DNA of 64,000 bases from Oxyruncus cristatus (Eukaryota > Chordata > Aves > Passeriformes > Cotingidae), in contig VXAY01002221.1 in assembly GCA_013399855.1 (NCBI GenBank), positions 62,001 through 126,000 of the forward strand, read 5' to 3'. How positions within the stretch are numbered: the stretch's first letter is position 1; each line of letters opens with the position of its first letter. The notes beneath the pieces are model-generated. The model made no database searches. It was not told the origin of the DNA and saw nothing but the letters and a program-made list of their open reading frames with translations. Position numbers and translations under genes: made by a program. Below are positions 22,787 to 33,692 of this stretch, piece by piece.

Positions 22787-23504
22787 TTCACAAGATTTGA
22801 TCCTGAAACTACATGAACATTTTCTTGAAATTATTTCATTTAAGCACTCCTTTGAATCAGTTGTTGAGAACTAAATACTACTGTATGAACTAAGCAGAAT
22901 TCTCTCCTAAATGTTTATTCCATAGCTTTTCATGGTAGTTTCTGGAATTATCTAATTCACTATAAAAACATCAAAAAGTGTGAACTTGCTGTGACATAAT
23001 GGTAACAAAAGTGAACTGTATATAAAAGATGTTTTGTGATTCTGCAGAGATTTAGATTGTGAGAAGTAGTCACGATACTAAACAAAAAATAATTAAAATC
23101 CTAATTTCAGTGACATTCCAGAGAGAACAGTGTTCCACCTGCTTGCGTTAGTTCAGATTTTCATTTTGTAAAACTCCTACAGTTTGATTTACTTAAGAAT
23201 TAAAAAACCCCACACCAACCAAATAATCTCTTAGATTAATATCTAGAGAGAAAACTAAAGATTAACACTCAAGCTCTTCCCTTTTCTTTCTAAAGTCATA
23301 TATCAATGAACTGAAGTCTACATGCTGAAAGTTTCCCTCATTTGAAGGAAGCCTTTTGCAATTAATTCTTTGTATTGTTGGAATATTAACACACTTTCCT
23401 GACTCTTATTGCACAGGTCAGTATTAGCACTACTTATCACTATACTCACCCCTTTTGTTACTGTGAGTGAGGTAATTATGGGGATATTTGTGAAGAAAAA
23501 AGGT

Positions 23505-23560
23505 TGTTGTTGTAGGTCACTTCCAACTGAACTGCTCTACTCTAGTCTAGTGAAGTAGCT
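23505..23560 (+). mobile_element. Possible CR1 3' tail before the minisatellite
   Basis: GTAGGTCACTTCCAACTGAA followed by a degraded CTCTACTCTAG repeat resembles a CR1 3' terminus. It ends just before the polypyrimidine tract. Confidence 0.35.
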
Positions 23561-23567
23561 GGGTAGA

Positions 23568-24122
23568 CTTCCTTTTCCTTCCTTCCTTTCCTTCCTTCCT
23601 TTCCTTCCTTCCTTTCCTTCCTTCCTTTCCTTCCTTCCTTTCCTTCCTTCCTTTCCTTCCTTCCTTTCCTTCCTTCCTTTCCTTCCTTCCTTTCCTTCCT
23701 TCCTTTCCTTCCTTCCTTTCCTTCCTTCCTTTCCTTCCTTCCTTTCCTTCCTTCCTTTCCTTCCTTCCTTTCCTTCCTTCCTTTCCTTCCTTCCTTTCCT
23801 TCCTTCCTTTCCTTCCTTCCTTTCCTTCCTTCCTTTCCTTCCTTCCTTTCCTTCCTTCCTTTCCTTCCTTCCTTTCCTTCCTTCCTTTCCTTCCTTCCTT
23901 TCCTTCCTTCCTTTCCTTCCTTCCTTTCCTTCCTTCCTTTCCTTCCTTCCTTTCCTTCCTTCCTTTCCTTCCTTCCTTTCCTTCCTTCCTTTCCTTCCTT
24001 CCTTTCCTTCCTTCCTTTCCTTCCTTCCTTTCCTTCCTTCCTTTCCTTCCTTCCTTTCCTTCCTTCCTTTCCTTCCTTTCCTTTCCTTCCTTCCTTCCTT
24101 CCTCCCTCCCTCCCTCCCTCCC
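23568..24122. repeat. Polypyrimidine minisatellite, 13-bp unit TTTCCTTCCTTCC
   Basis: 555 nt on the plus strand without a single purine. From 23574 to 24067 the TTT step recurs every 13 bp with no exception that I could find, giving 38 perfect units. Then come a short irregular zone, a CCTT tract to about 24100 and a CCCT tract to 24122. The unit is its own mirror image when read circularly, so the tract is a homopurine-homopyrimidine mirror repeat with triplex (H-DNA) potential. The long KEGRKGRKER-type minus-strand frames are artefacts of the 39-nt triple period. Confidence 0.98.
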
Positions 24123-24162
24123 ACAAACATTTTAAATGTCATTTTGAGAAGTACACATTAGT

Positions 24163-24222
24163 CAAATTAGATTATTTGATCTTTAAAGATTCCCTTCCAG
24201 CCTAAACCATTTCATGATTTTA
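24163..24222 (+). mobile_element. CR1 LINE 3' tail after the minisatellite
   Basis: GATCTTTAAAGATTCCCTTC, then CAGCCTAAACCATTTCATGA, match the last 50 bp of CR1. Only the very end of the element is present. Confidence 0.65.
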
Positions 24223-24583
24223 CAGTTACGAATTTTTTTTCCTTTATTTTACAAAAAGTTTATATATCCCAGAACCATGTTGAGCATTTTAGGTGTTGAT
24301 AGAAACTCTGGTACCACTTTGCTGTTTAATTATTCCCTTTTCTTATGTTCCCTATGTTCTTATGTTCTCTTTCCCTCCCAGCAAAGAAAGAACATGGAGA
24401 AGTGAAATAAAAATTAGGGGGAAAAAAAAGGGAAACGAGCAATAGTGATTAACTGTAGAACAAAGGTCTTCTGTCACATTCTTCTTAAAAAACCCAAACA
24501 AACAAAAAACATTAAAAAACCTGGAAAAGCTACTAAACCTCACAAACAATGCCCCCAAAACTGCAAACAGATGACGTTTGCTT

Positions 24584-24696
24584 CACTGATGGATGAGATT
24601 TAAACATCACACAGTCCCAGAATTGGTCAGGCTGGGAGGGCCCACAGTGGGTCATCTGGTCCCACCTTCCTGCTCCAGCAGGGCCATTCCAGAGCA
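24584..24696 (-). mobile_element. Second copy of the 21779 block (CR1-containing)
   Basis: 113 bp that repeat 21779-21893 with about 95% identity, including the first about 27 bp that are not typical CR1. The CR1 part ends abruptly at GAGCA, after which unique sequence follows. Confidence 0.85.
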
Positions 24697-25403
24697 GGAA
24701 TTTATTATTATTTATTTGCAGGTTGCAAATAAAATTGTGCTATTTTCAAGGTTTCCTCTCTCTTCAAGAATTTGAAGTATAAAGGTCACCCACTGAAGTG
24801 GACACCATTACAGCTTTCCAATTTCAACTATTTACCAACCATTTACCTTTTAATAAAGGTAATAAATAAGGTCACACAAAATAGCAATGTCTGTGCCCAG
24901 AAGTCACTGTTTAGGAAATGATTATTAACTTGTGCAGTTCCTTAAGGTCATAGAAAGGTTTCTCAAGCCGAATAATGTTGGTAAGTGATTCCCCTTTTGT
25001 GGTGTGCATGTTCTTAGGGCAGCAGTCCCGCACTGCTGGAATGTTGTCCTGTGCAGTAGCTGCTGGAGCACACATTTGTACTTTATTATAGCACTGCGTT
25101 TTAGAGGTGTCTGCACTCAAATGCATCTTAAAGAAACTGTACCATTCCCAAAAATGAGATTTCATGCTGTCACTTTGGCATATACATGAAATCAAAGGCT
25201 TGGCACAAACATACAGATTTCTTATTATTTTATTCCTGCTGAAACCTGAGCAGTGCACCAAAAAAATAAGAAGGACTGTGTTCATCTCTGTGTTAGAGAT
25301 TCTTTAGGATTTTTTTCTCTTTACAAGAAACTGAGCAAACACAGATGCTGCTAAGGTTCAAATTAGGGCTAAAGAATCCTTCTGGCTGGATTTCTTTTCT
25401 TAG
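24697..25403 (+). other. BRINP3: BRINP3 intron, no feature
   Basis: No exon or repeat recognised. A minus-strand open frame at 24911-25285 (124 codons) has no family similarity. Confidence 0.5.
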
Positions 25404-25710
25404 ATCATAGAATCCCAGAATGGTTTGGGTTGGAAGGGACCTTAAAGCCCATCCAGTTCCACCCCCTGCCATGGGCAGGGACACCTTCCCCTAGCCCAGG
25501 TTGCTCCAAGCCCCGTCCAACCTGGCCTTGGACACTTCCAGGGATGGGGCAGCCACAGCTTCTCTGGGCAACCTGGGCCACAGCATCTCCACCCTCACAG
25601 GGAAGAGTTTCTTCCTAATATCTAATCTAAATCTCTACTCTTAGTTTAAAACTGTTCCTTCTTGTCTTATCACATCATGCCTTAGTAAAAAGTCCCTCTC
25701 CAACTTTCTT
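25404..25710 (-). mobile_element. CR1 LINE 3' part
   Basis: In plus-strand order: TCATAGAATCCCAGAATGG, GTTTGGGTTGGAAGGGACC, CCCTGCCATGGGCAGGGACA, GGTTGCTCCAAGCCCCGTCC, the CTTCTCTGGGCAACC block, AATATCTAATCTAAATCT and CTTAGTAAAAAGTCCCTCTC. This is a well-preserved CR1 3' UTR with the last part of ORF2. Confidence 0.95.
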
Positions 25711-26179
25711 TTTCCCTCTCCATCCACATGGGCAGCAATGTTACCTCCAGAGGAGTTTTTTGGTGTGCCAACACCTACTGAAGTTTTATGGGGCTCAAGG
25801 ACATGGAGTATGATGTTTTCCTTATTCTTCCTCAAAGAAGAGGAGAGGCTGGGGAATGATTGTGGGGTCCTGCAGGTCAACACCTGTACTGACATCAGGG
25901 GTTTGTTGTTGACTATGGGACCTTCATTTTTGTGGATCAAGGAGTGCTAGATCACATCAAGAGATGGGATCCTCTTGACATAGTAGGATGAGAGCACCTT
26001 TTCCAACAAACTGAACAAAGTGGTGGGGAGGGCTTACAAGTGTGAACAGCAGGGGAGAGATGAACCCCAATGGAATCAGGAAGTGCAGGACTGGGTTGGA
26101 GAAAGAGGAGTGGAGTACGGCAGGCATGAGAGCAAAGAGGCTTTTGCCTCAAGGGTGTGAACACCAGAATATGTGGCCT

Positions 26180-26273
26180 GGCATATGATTAGGGACAACT
26201 GGAGCTGCACTGGGACAATGGAGACAGGGTGGGGCAGCTCCTACGACTGCAGCACTGGAGGGAGAGGCCCAGC
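26180..26273 (+). mobile_element. CR1 LINE ORF2 fragment, 5' piece
   Basis: One frame reads METGWGSSYDCSTGGRGPAV, which fits the TETWWDSS...DWS block of the CR1 endonuclease domain. An LTR begins at 26274, and the CR1 frame resumes at about 26640, so this is read as the left half of one interrupted element. Confidence 0.5.
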
Positions 26274-26625
26274 TGTGTGGGTTAATCTTGACTAAGGACC
26301 AGATGCCCAGCCAGCTGTTCTCTCACTCTTCCACCTCAAAAGGACAGGGCTAGAAAATAGGATGACAAAAGCCTATCATTGAGATAAAGACAGGAAGATA
26401 ACTTACCCGTTACTGCCAAGGGCAGAAGAGTCTCAACTCTGAAAATTAAGTAGGAAAATTAATTTAATTTATTACCAGTTAAAATAGATGTGGGTACTGA
26501 GAATCAAAACTCCCAAAATTAAAAGAAAAACTTCAAGAAAAAAATAAACCCACACTTATCCTCTTCCTTCCTCTCCTTTTTCCATTCACATTCATTCCTC
26601 ATTTACCTCTATGTTAAGGTAGCTC
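26274..26625 (+). mobile_element. Endogenous retrovirus LTR fragment inserted in CR1
   Basis: It starts TGTGTGGGTTAATCTTGACT and continues with CAGATGCCCAGCCAGC, CTCTCACTCTTCCACCTC, AAAGGACAGGG, GAGATAAAGACAGGAAGATA and TTAATTTAATTTATTACCAG. This is the word order of a common avian LTR family (ERVL-like by memory), of which only the first third is present. A sister fragment is at 63328. The internal viral region is absent. The far end is not defined, and no clear target duplication was found. Confidence 0.65.
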
Positions 26626-26635
26626 TGATGCCAGA

Positions 26636-28501
26636 GCTCTCGTTTGGGATGGACAACAGCTGGGCAACAGTTGGTGGGTCAGGGCTGGAGGAGGGATGAG
26701 CAGGGGTGACACTGTGGTGTCAGTGAGTTATAGACCTCCTGGGCAGGGTGAGGAAGTGGATGAAGCCTTCCTTCAGCAACTGGAGGCCATCTCTGGATCA
26801 CAGACCTTCGTTCTCAGGGCTGGCTTTAACCCTTCTGGCATCTGCCAGCATGGTGGGACACAAGCTGTCAAGGAGGTTCTTGGAGGTGGTCAGGAATAAC
26901 TTTGTGATGCAGGTGCTGGGCGGATCACCAGAGGTGGTTGCCTATAGGTGAGTTGTTACTAACCAGGAGGTGCTGTGAGGCAATGAGAGAATTCGTGGTT
27001 TAATGGCCATGAATTAGTAATTTTCAGGGTCCAGAGAGGAGTGAGGACAGGGAATAGCACAGACCTTATGCTTTAGGAGAAGAGACTTCTGGTTATTCAG
27101 GGAACTGAAAAGCTCTTTCAAAGTCAAGGGAGCTCTGGAAAGTTGGCAAGGCTGAAAGAAGAGCATCCTCTAAGCATCCTCCAGGTACCCTCAGGAAAAT
27201 GAGTGAATGTATCTGGAGACCAGCTTGGCTAAGCAGGGAACTCCTGACAGAGCTGTAAAACAAACAGGCACTGACAGGAGGTGGAAACAGGGACAGGCTG
27301 CCAGTGAGAAACTTAGAAACTTCCTTGAACGTGCAACAATGGTATTAGGAAAACAAAATCCGAACTGGAACTAAGACTTGCAAGGGGCAACAAGGGCAAC
27401 AAAAAGGGCTCATACAGTTATGTAAACAAGAAAATGCTGCACAAGGTAAATTCGGACCCATTGCTGAATGGCACAAGTGATATAGAGACAGATGCACAGT
27501 CGGGAAGAGATGTCCAGTGCTTTGTTTGCATCTGCTGCTATCAAGAAGCTTTTCTATGCCCCTAAACTGAGCGAAGAGATACAAGGGGCAGAAGAGCTAC
27601 CAGCAGAGATTGAGGGTTGAGTCAGGGTTGAAAGAAGAGAGGGTTGAAACAATGAGCATTGAAACAAGAGAGAAATTGGTCCATGAGAGCCCATGGGACC
27701 TGGCACACATCCAAGGGTGCTGAAAGGACTGCACGATATAAGGCCCCTTTCTGCTGCCATTGAAAGATCATGGAGACTGAGGAAGTTCCATGGTGACTGG
27801 AGAAGCAAGTGTTGAACTCATCTTCTAAAAGGGCTGAAAGAATGATCTGGGAAACTGACCACCTTGGTTATATTCCATGGGAAAATCATGGAGTGAGACC
27901 TCTAGGAGCATATTTCTGGGGAGATGATGGCCACATAAAGTGGCTGGAAATGACATGGATTGAGCAAAGTAAATCATGTCTGATGCAGCTGATTACCTTG
28001 TAGGGAGTTGACTGGATTAGTGAATGAGGGGAGGGCACTGATTGTCCTTTGCCTCAGCTGTAGGAAGGCTTTTGTAAGAGTCTCACAATGTGCTTGAATA
28101 CTACTTCTGATATTGCAGTCCAGGTGGGAGTACAGTCAAAGGGATGACAAGCACAGTTTGAATGATTGGTTTCAGAGTGTCAAGGCTGAGAGGTCTTGCA
28201 CCTCCTAGAGCCCATTAAGAACCAGACTACAACAGGAGTCTGCTGTGGAACCTGCCCTGTTTAATGTCTTTATCAATGCCCGGAGGATGAGACAGATAAG
28301 AGTACAAGAGACAACAGCTATAAATTGAAACAGTGGTTTAGATCATACGTAGGGAGAAACCTTTTCTCCAAGAGGACAGTTAAGAATTGAAGATGTCACC
28401 CAGAAAGACTGCGCAGTCTTCATCTTTGTCTGATTGCAGCAGGAGGTTGGACTAGTGACCTCCTGAGGTCCCTTGCAGCCCTTGAGCCTATGATTCCATG
28501 A
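26636..28501 (+). mobile_element. CR1 LINE ORF2 remnant with 3' end
   Basis: Frames shift repeatedly but the CR1 order is clear. A VSVSYRPPGQGEEVDEAF block from the endonuclease lies near 26712-26770, then QLEAISGSQTFVL and RGVRTGNSTDLMLWRRDFW. A LCLSCRKAFVRVS motif follows near 28045 (the SKAFD..S block of the reverse transcriptase), then LQQESAVEPALFNVFINAR near 28225-28280 (the PQGS..GP.LFN.FIND block). It then jumps to the 3' region (CAGGAGGTTGGACTAGTGAC, ending TATGATTCCATGAC). The RT palm FADD block is missing. The element is dead. Confidence 0.85.
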
Positions 28502-28720
28502 CACTTATAATGTTGCTGAGCTAGTGAGGCCACACTGAGTACCATGAGAAGTGTTCAGATCATATTTTTGTGTCAAATGTCAACTTTCCTGTAAGAACAA
28601 AACCAAAACCCACAAGAGGACAAAGTGGTGCTTTATAGGTATGCTATCTTTTCCCTCTTTTTCCCTCTTTGGATCAAGATTGCTTATCAGCTGTGCCATC
28701 CATAAAATGTTGCAGAGATG

Positions 28721-29160
28721 TAGAATCACAGAATATCCTGGACTGGAAGGGACCCACAAGGACCATCCAGTCCCTGGTCCTGCACAGGCCCATCCCCAAC
28801 AGTCCCCCCCTGTGCCCCAGAGGATCATCCAACCCCTCCTGGAGCTCTGGCAGCCTTGGGGCTGTGCCCACTGCCCTGGGGAGCCTGGTCAGTGCCAACC
28901 ACCCTCTGGGGAAGAACCTTGTCCTGAGATCCACCCTGCCCCTGCCCTGGCACAGCTCCAGCCCTTCCCTGGGTGCTGTCCCTGGTCCCCCCAGAGCAGA
29001 GCTCAGTCCTGCCCCTCTTCTGCCCCTGCCCAGGAAGGTGGAACTGCACTGAGGTCTCCCCTCAGTCTCCTCTTCTCCAGCTGAGCACATCAAGTGCCCT
29101 CAGTGTCCTCACACAGCTTCAAATGACGGCCCTTCCTCATCTTCATGGCCTCCTTTGCAC
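28721..29160 (-). mobile_element. CR1 LINE fragment (GC-rich subfamily)
   Basis: In plus-strand order: TAGAATCACAGAATATCCTG, GACTGGAAGGGACCCAC, CCTGGAGCTCTGGCAGCC, TGCCCACTGCCCTGGGGAGC, GGTCAGTGCCAACCACCCTC and AACCTTGTCCTGAGATCCA. It ends inside ORF2 at CTTCATGGCCTCCTTTGCAC. The same subfamily is at 45001 and 62398. Open frames on both strands are CR1 shadows. Confidence 0.93.
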
Positions 29161-32100
29161 ACTCTCTAAGAACTTTGGATATTTCTGTATTGTTTGATGA
29201 TTAGTTCAGTGCAGCACTGCAACAGCAGCTGCATCAGGAACAGGAAATCCCCAGAGGAAACTGAGTGTGAGGTGAGCAGACTAAATCGTTCATGAAGTTC
29301 CATGATACTGTTTTCCAACTGAAAGCACTTTCAGTTTTGGCTAAAGAAGGAGGAACTTCTCCCCTCTCCCAAAACACAATGAAGACCACTTCTGTCTTTA
29401 CTACGACACTTTTCATGAAAGAAGGAAAAGTGAAACTTGTGAGGAAGACACAGTACACTGTCTGTACTTCTAACTGATAAAAAGCATTTTCCTGTTGAAA
29501 AGTGTTTCAAGGGAGAAAAGCCCTTGTCTAGTTTCACTGTTCATTTCTTGCAGAGAAAGGATATTCCACTGTATTTTCTTTATATAGGGCTCAAACATAT
29601 CTGCTTCATGGGGGGAAAAAATAGGCAGTGTATGTATGTATTCTGGGAGATTTATCCCTGTGGGTTTAAAAGAGTGGGTCTGGTCTTTCCTCATTTAGTT
29701 CTAGAAAAATGCTGATTTGTACATCTCATTAAGGGACTCAGAACTGGCTGCTACTTTAGAAAATGTGGGTGACTAAGCTTGTATGCTCTTGTTTGAAAGA
29801 GGTTCAGAGTCTAGGGCTTCGAGTGCTTTTTGAAACTTAGAAAATTTATGCCCAAATCCCTTTTTCCTTATAGATTCACTCTGTGACCATGCACAAATCT
29901 GCTTTTCCACAAATAAAACCAATTTCCTGCCTCACAGGACTCTGTCAGAAGGAATACATGTAAATGTGCCCAGGTACTGTGGCAAGGGTAGGGGGCATTA
30001 AAATTACCTGAACACCACTTTTGCTCAATCTGAACTTGTTTGCCCTTTCCCATTTAGAATTTAATTTTTATATAGTTGTAAGGGGGTTGTTTCCCATATG
30101 TGTTTATGTGTATCTTCTCATCTGAATCCTCTAGAAATGAAAAACATAGTAGGAGACAGTAATAGTGATTATATATTGAGTTTATGATGAACAAGTTTCC
30201 CTTCTGTTGGCACAGAGAGAGGAATTTCATTTTTTCAAAAGCATAACAACATGTTGCATGATTTAGTTCTTGGCATTACAGCACTGTTGGGATTTTCAGT
30301 GTACTGTTGGTGTGTTTTAATGTGCATTGTAGGTTCGAATTCTACTTGAGGTGTTGTTTGCCCTTTGTAGAAGGAAACACCAAGTGATGGATGAAAGATT
30401 TCAGGACAAATTTTACAATTCTTTCTCCCATCAAGAAATAGGACCTAGCTTCCATGTGGTGGCTTTGTGAGATGGGAGCTGCTGGAGTGCTTCAAACACA
30501 GCTCCACACAGATCCCTTGATCAAACTCTTGCAGCTGAAGATGGGGAAGTGCAGGGTCATAGGGGAAATACAAATATCAGAATAGTTTGATTAGAGTTTT
30601 CCCTGGGCTAAAAGGTGGAAGAAGGAAAGCTGAAACAAACAAGGGGTTCCTGTGGATTATCCAATAAGCATCAGTTCCCAATGTAACCTGGCCACATAAC
30701 AATTTGTAGGCATTTATTGGACTCTATCACTATCTTCAATGTCTTTTGGCACTGCTAGCAAGAATTAGATTTAGAGTGCTTAATTTATAATTGGATTTAC
30801 TTAAGATAGAGGCTGCTGTTCAGACGTGGTTCCTGAGGGAATACCATTTACTCACATGGGAAGGAGGAATCTTTCTCTCTAAAGGACAAATTTTGAGGCC
30901 CCACTCATTGCCCTACAACTGTAACAGGTCAGATCAGGGGAATTCCACAGTCCCTTATGACCCCAAAACATACCAGTATAAGAATCTCTGAAATAAAGAT
31001 GCATCTTGCCCTTGGCTCATCTCCATGTCACTGGAAATGAGGGGACAGTCCATGCAATGGGAGCTGTCTGTTAGACCCCACCAAGGTAATGACAACAATA
31101 ATAAAGTCACTCTAGGAAAGTTTCTCTGATCTACTCGGACAACAAGGATCAAGATTTTACAGCACAAGATCTTAATAACTTTGGAGACATAGAGTAACAG
31201 TTAAAAAATGTGCATGAGAGGTAAGACAGGTAGTTCTTCAGGCAGATTGAGAAGACTGGCAAGTGAGTTTCATAATTGCCATCAAAATTTGACTATTTCT
31301 TCAGCAATCAGATGTGCAGAAATGGAGCTGGGTATGGAGATACTCTTCCATGTTAAAAATAGATTTCAAATACTGGAGTGAACAGTTCAAATATAAAAGT
31401 GTTTGTGGATGAACAATCCATTTAGGAATTATTCAGTTCAGCTGAAGGTCTCTATCACATTTTTAAAATGTTAATTTTTAACTTTTTCACCTCATTACTT
31501 GTCCCATTTTCAAGATGACTTCAGAATATGCTGAATAAGAGAAATCCATGTGGGACCCAGTGATAAACTCCCTTGTGCACAACCCATCATTTCCCCCCTA
31601 TTTTTGTTTTCTGTTTTTTAGCAAGTTACTAATCCACTAGATGACCATCTCTCTTGTCCCATTACACCATAGATTCTTCATGAGATTTTGGCTAAGAAAC
31701 TTCTCTAATGCATTTGGAAAGCTGAATGCTCTGAGACTAAAGGGAAGCTGTTTCTGTTTGGGTAGAGGAGAGAACACTCTCCCTCTGGTAATCCCCTCAG
31801 GAGAGCTGCAATGGGACCAAGCACAGCCAGTGTCATTACTACAGCAAAATCATTAAAGCCTGCCCATTTCTCTCTCCATAGCGCAGTGGTATCCTGGGAA
31901 AAATCCTGCTACGGGCAGAGCAACTATTTGTGCCTCACCAGAGACATTTTGCCTTATATCCGGATAACACTCCTTGCTGCAGTGTTCAGATCCCATTCCT
32001 GCTTTCCCAGAGCCTTTCATTACAGCTCACATCCTCAGCACTAAAAAACCTTCATCAGCTGAACCAGCACAATCCAAATTCCTGGATTTAGATCCTGAAC

Positions 32101-33183
32101 CAAAGTGAGGAGTCAGTGCTAGGTGAGCGTGTGTCTTCCCAACCCCTTCTGATCACATCTGTCTCATTTAGTTTGGAGCTGTGTAAGATTTAAGCTGTAA
32201 ATGAAAAGTGATAATTGAATTTTCAGTTTTCCTCAGTAGGCAGGCCAGATTGCCTGTAGGCTTAGCAGCAGATATACAATAAACCAGGTCTCAGTACCTT
32301 TCCAGTCCTGTTTATGGTGCACAGAAATCTGCATGGTCCTTGAAATACCATAAGACAACAGTGGAATCAACAGTGAACAGAGAAGGAAAAAAAACTTCAA
32401 TAGAATGTGTTATATCTTTCTTCTCCAGGAAATCTCCTGCAAATAATCTTGGACAATATGAAGAAAATACACTGAAAAACTACAGGAGGCTATAGTGTAA
32501 AACACCCATGTATTTTCATGTGCCCTTTGATCCTGGTTAAAAGATGTCACATGGAATTTTCACAACATTGTGAAAAAATTGCATTATGACACTTTATACA
32601 GACTGTTTATAAAGACTGACTTATTTTCCTATTTTTCTGCCATAGATCTTTAAATCTCTTTTAAAAATGAGTCAACTAAGGCCCAGTTTGATGCCAAATT
32701 TATCCTTGGGAAATCATGCTTTTCTCCAAAGCAAAGCACTTGTTTGTAGCGTATCAAAATGTCAGTTGGTTTTTATTTTGCATGTTGTCATCAGTCAGAA
32801 TATTGTTCATATGGTACACCATGATCTTACTGAGCAGAAATGTATTCCATCCCCTGGATTTAGAAATGAAGGCTGTAGTTTTGCATAAGCTGTGCCAAAA
32901 CTCACATTGTTTCTGTCTCGTGCCTTTTGCTGCCTCCAAGGGGGTACTTGTAGCATTAAGTTAGTCACGTATTTAAGTATCAGAGAGTCAGGAGCCAAGG
33001 CAAAGATACAGAAAGGTAAGGAAAATGCCAGCAAGCAATTTCTTGGGAAATTAATATTCCATCTGAAAAACAGCAGTGCTCCCACAAATTGAAAGAATGT
33101 GGTGTCTCCACCAGGGAGTGGCCCAGTGATATTCTCTATTCTCTGTTTCCTTTGCCTGCCAGAACTGATGAAACCATTCTCAA
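29161..33183 (+). other. BRINP3: BRINP3 intron, no exon
   Basis: No coding region or repeat recognised over 4 kb. A tRNA T-arm-like hairpin with a good B-box word lies at 30329-30345 (see findings). All open frames are short and unsupported. Confidence 0.5.
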
Positions 33184-33331
33184 AGTGTCCAAGGCCAGGT
33201 TGGACAGGGTCCTGAGCCACCTGGGACAGTGGAAGGTGTCCCTGCCCATGGCAGGGGGTTGAAGGAGATATCTTTTAAGGTCCCTTCCAACCCAAACCAT
33301 TGGTGCAGAGATTCTGCACTATGATTCTGTA
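33184..33331 (+). mobile_element. CR1 LINE 3' fragment
   Basis: AGTGTCCAAGGCCAGGTTGG, AGTGGAAGGTGTCCCTGCCC, ATGGCAGGGGGTTGAAGG and CCCTTCCAACCCAAACCATT, with an ATTCTG...ATGATTCTG tail. It faces the minus-strand copy at 33552. Confidence 0.93.
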
Positions 33332-33551
33332 CAATAACATTTGCAAAGCTCTGAGGCACAAAAATCTGGAAAGACTGGAGCAGTCCTGGCTGGTTTGCTG
33401 AGCATGGAAAATGCTGCATGTACTTCCCACATACATCAACGTGCACCTCCATCAGTCTCTCAGCCTTCTGCCCTTTGTGCATCCATGGGGAAGCATTGCC
33501 AAATTCCTTGGATTGCTCCAGGTGCTTCTATGCACAAATCACAGAACTGTA

Positions 33552-33692
33552 TCATAGAATCACAGAATCATGGAATGGTTTGGGTTGGAAGGGACCTCAA
33601 TGCTCGTCTCCTTCCACACCCTGTCGTGGCCAGGAACACCTTCCACTGGACCAGGTTGCTCCAATCCCCATCCTCGAACCCTTCCAGGATTC
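33552..33692 (-). mobile_element. CR1 LINE 3' fragment, inverted relative to its neighbour
   Basis: TCATAGAATCACAGAATCAT, GGTTTGGGTTGGAAGGGACC, AACACCTTCCACTGGACCAG and GTTGCTCCAATCCCCATCC are the minus-strand CR1 order. It forms an inverted pair with 33184-33331. Confidence 0.92.

Noticed and set aside
23537..24142. 201- and 194-codon minus-strand ORFs rich in K, E, G and R
   Set aside because: They are translations of the 13-bp minisatellite (39-nt triple period gives a 13-residue repeat), with no evidence of a gene.
28551..29197. Overlapping ORFs of 127-177 codons on both strands
   Set aside because: All lie on the CR1 copy at 28721-29160. The same peptides recur at 45001 and 62398, as expected for a repeat.
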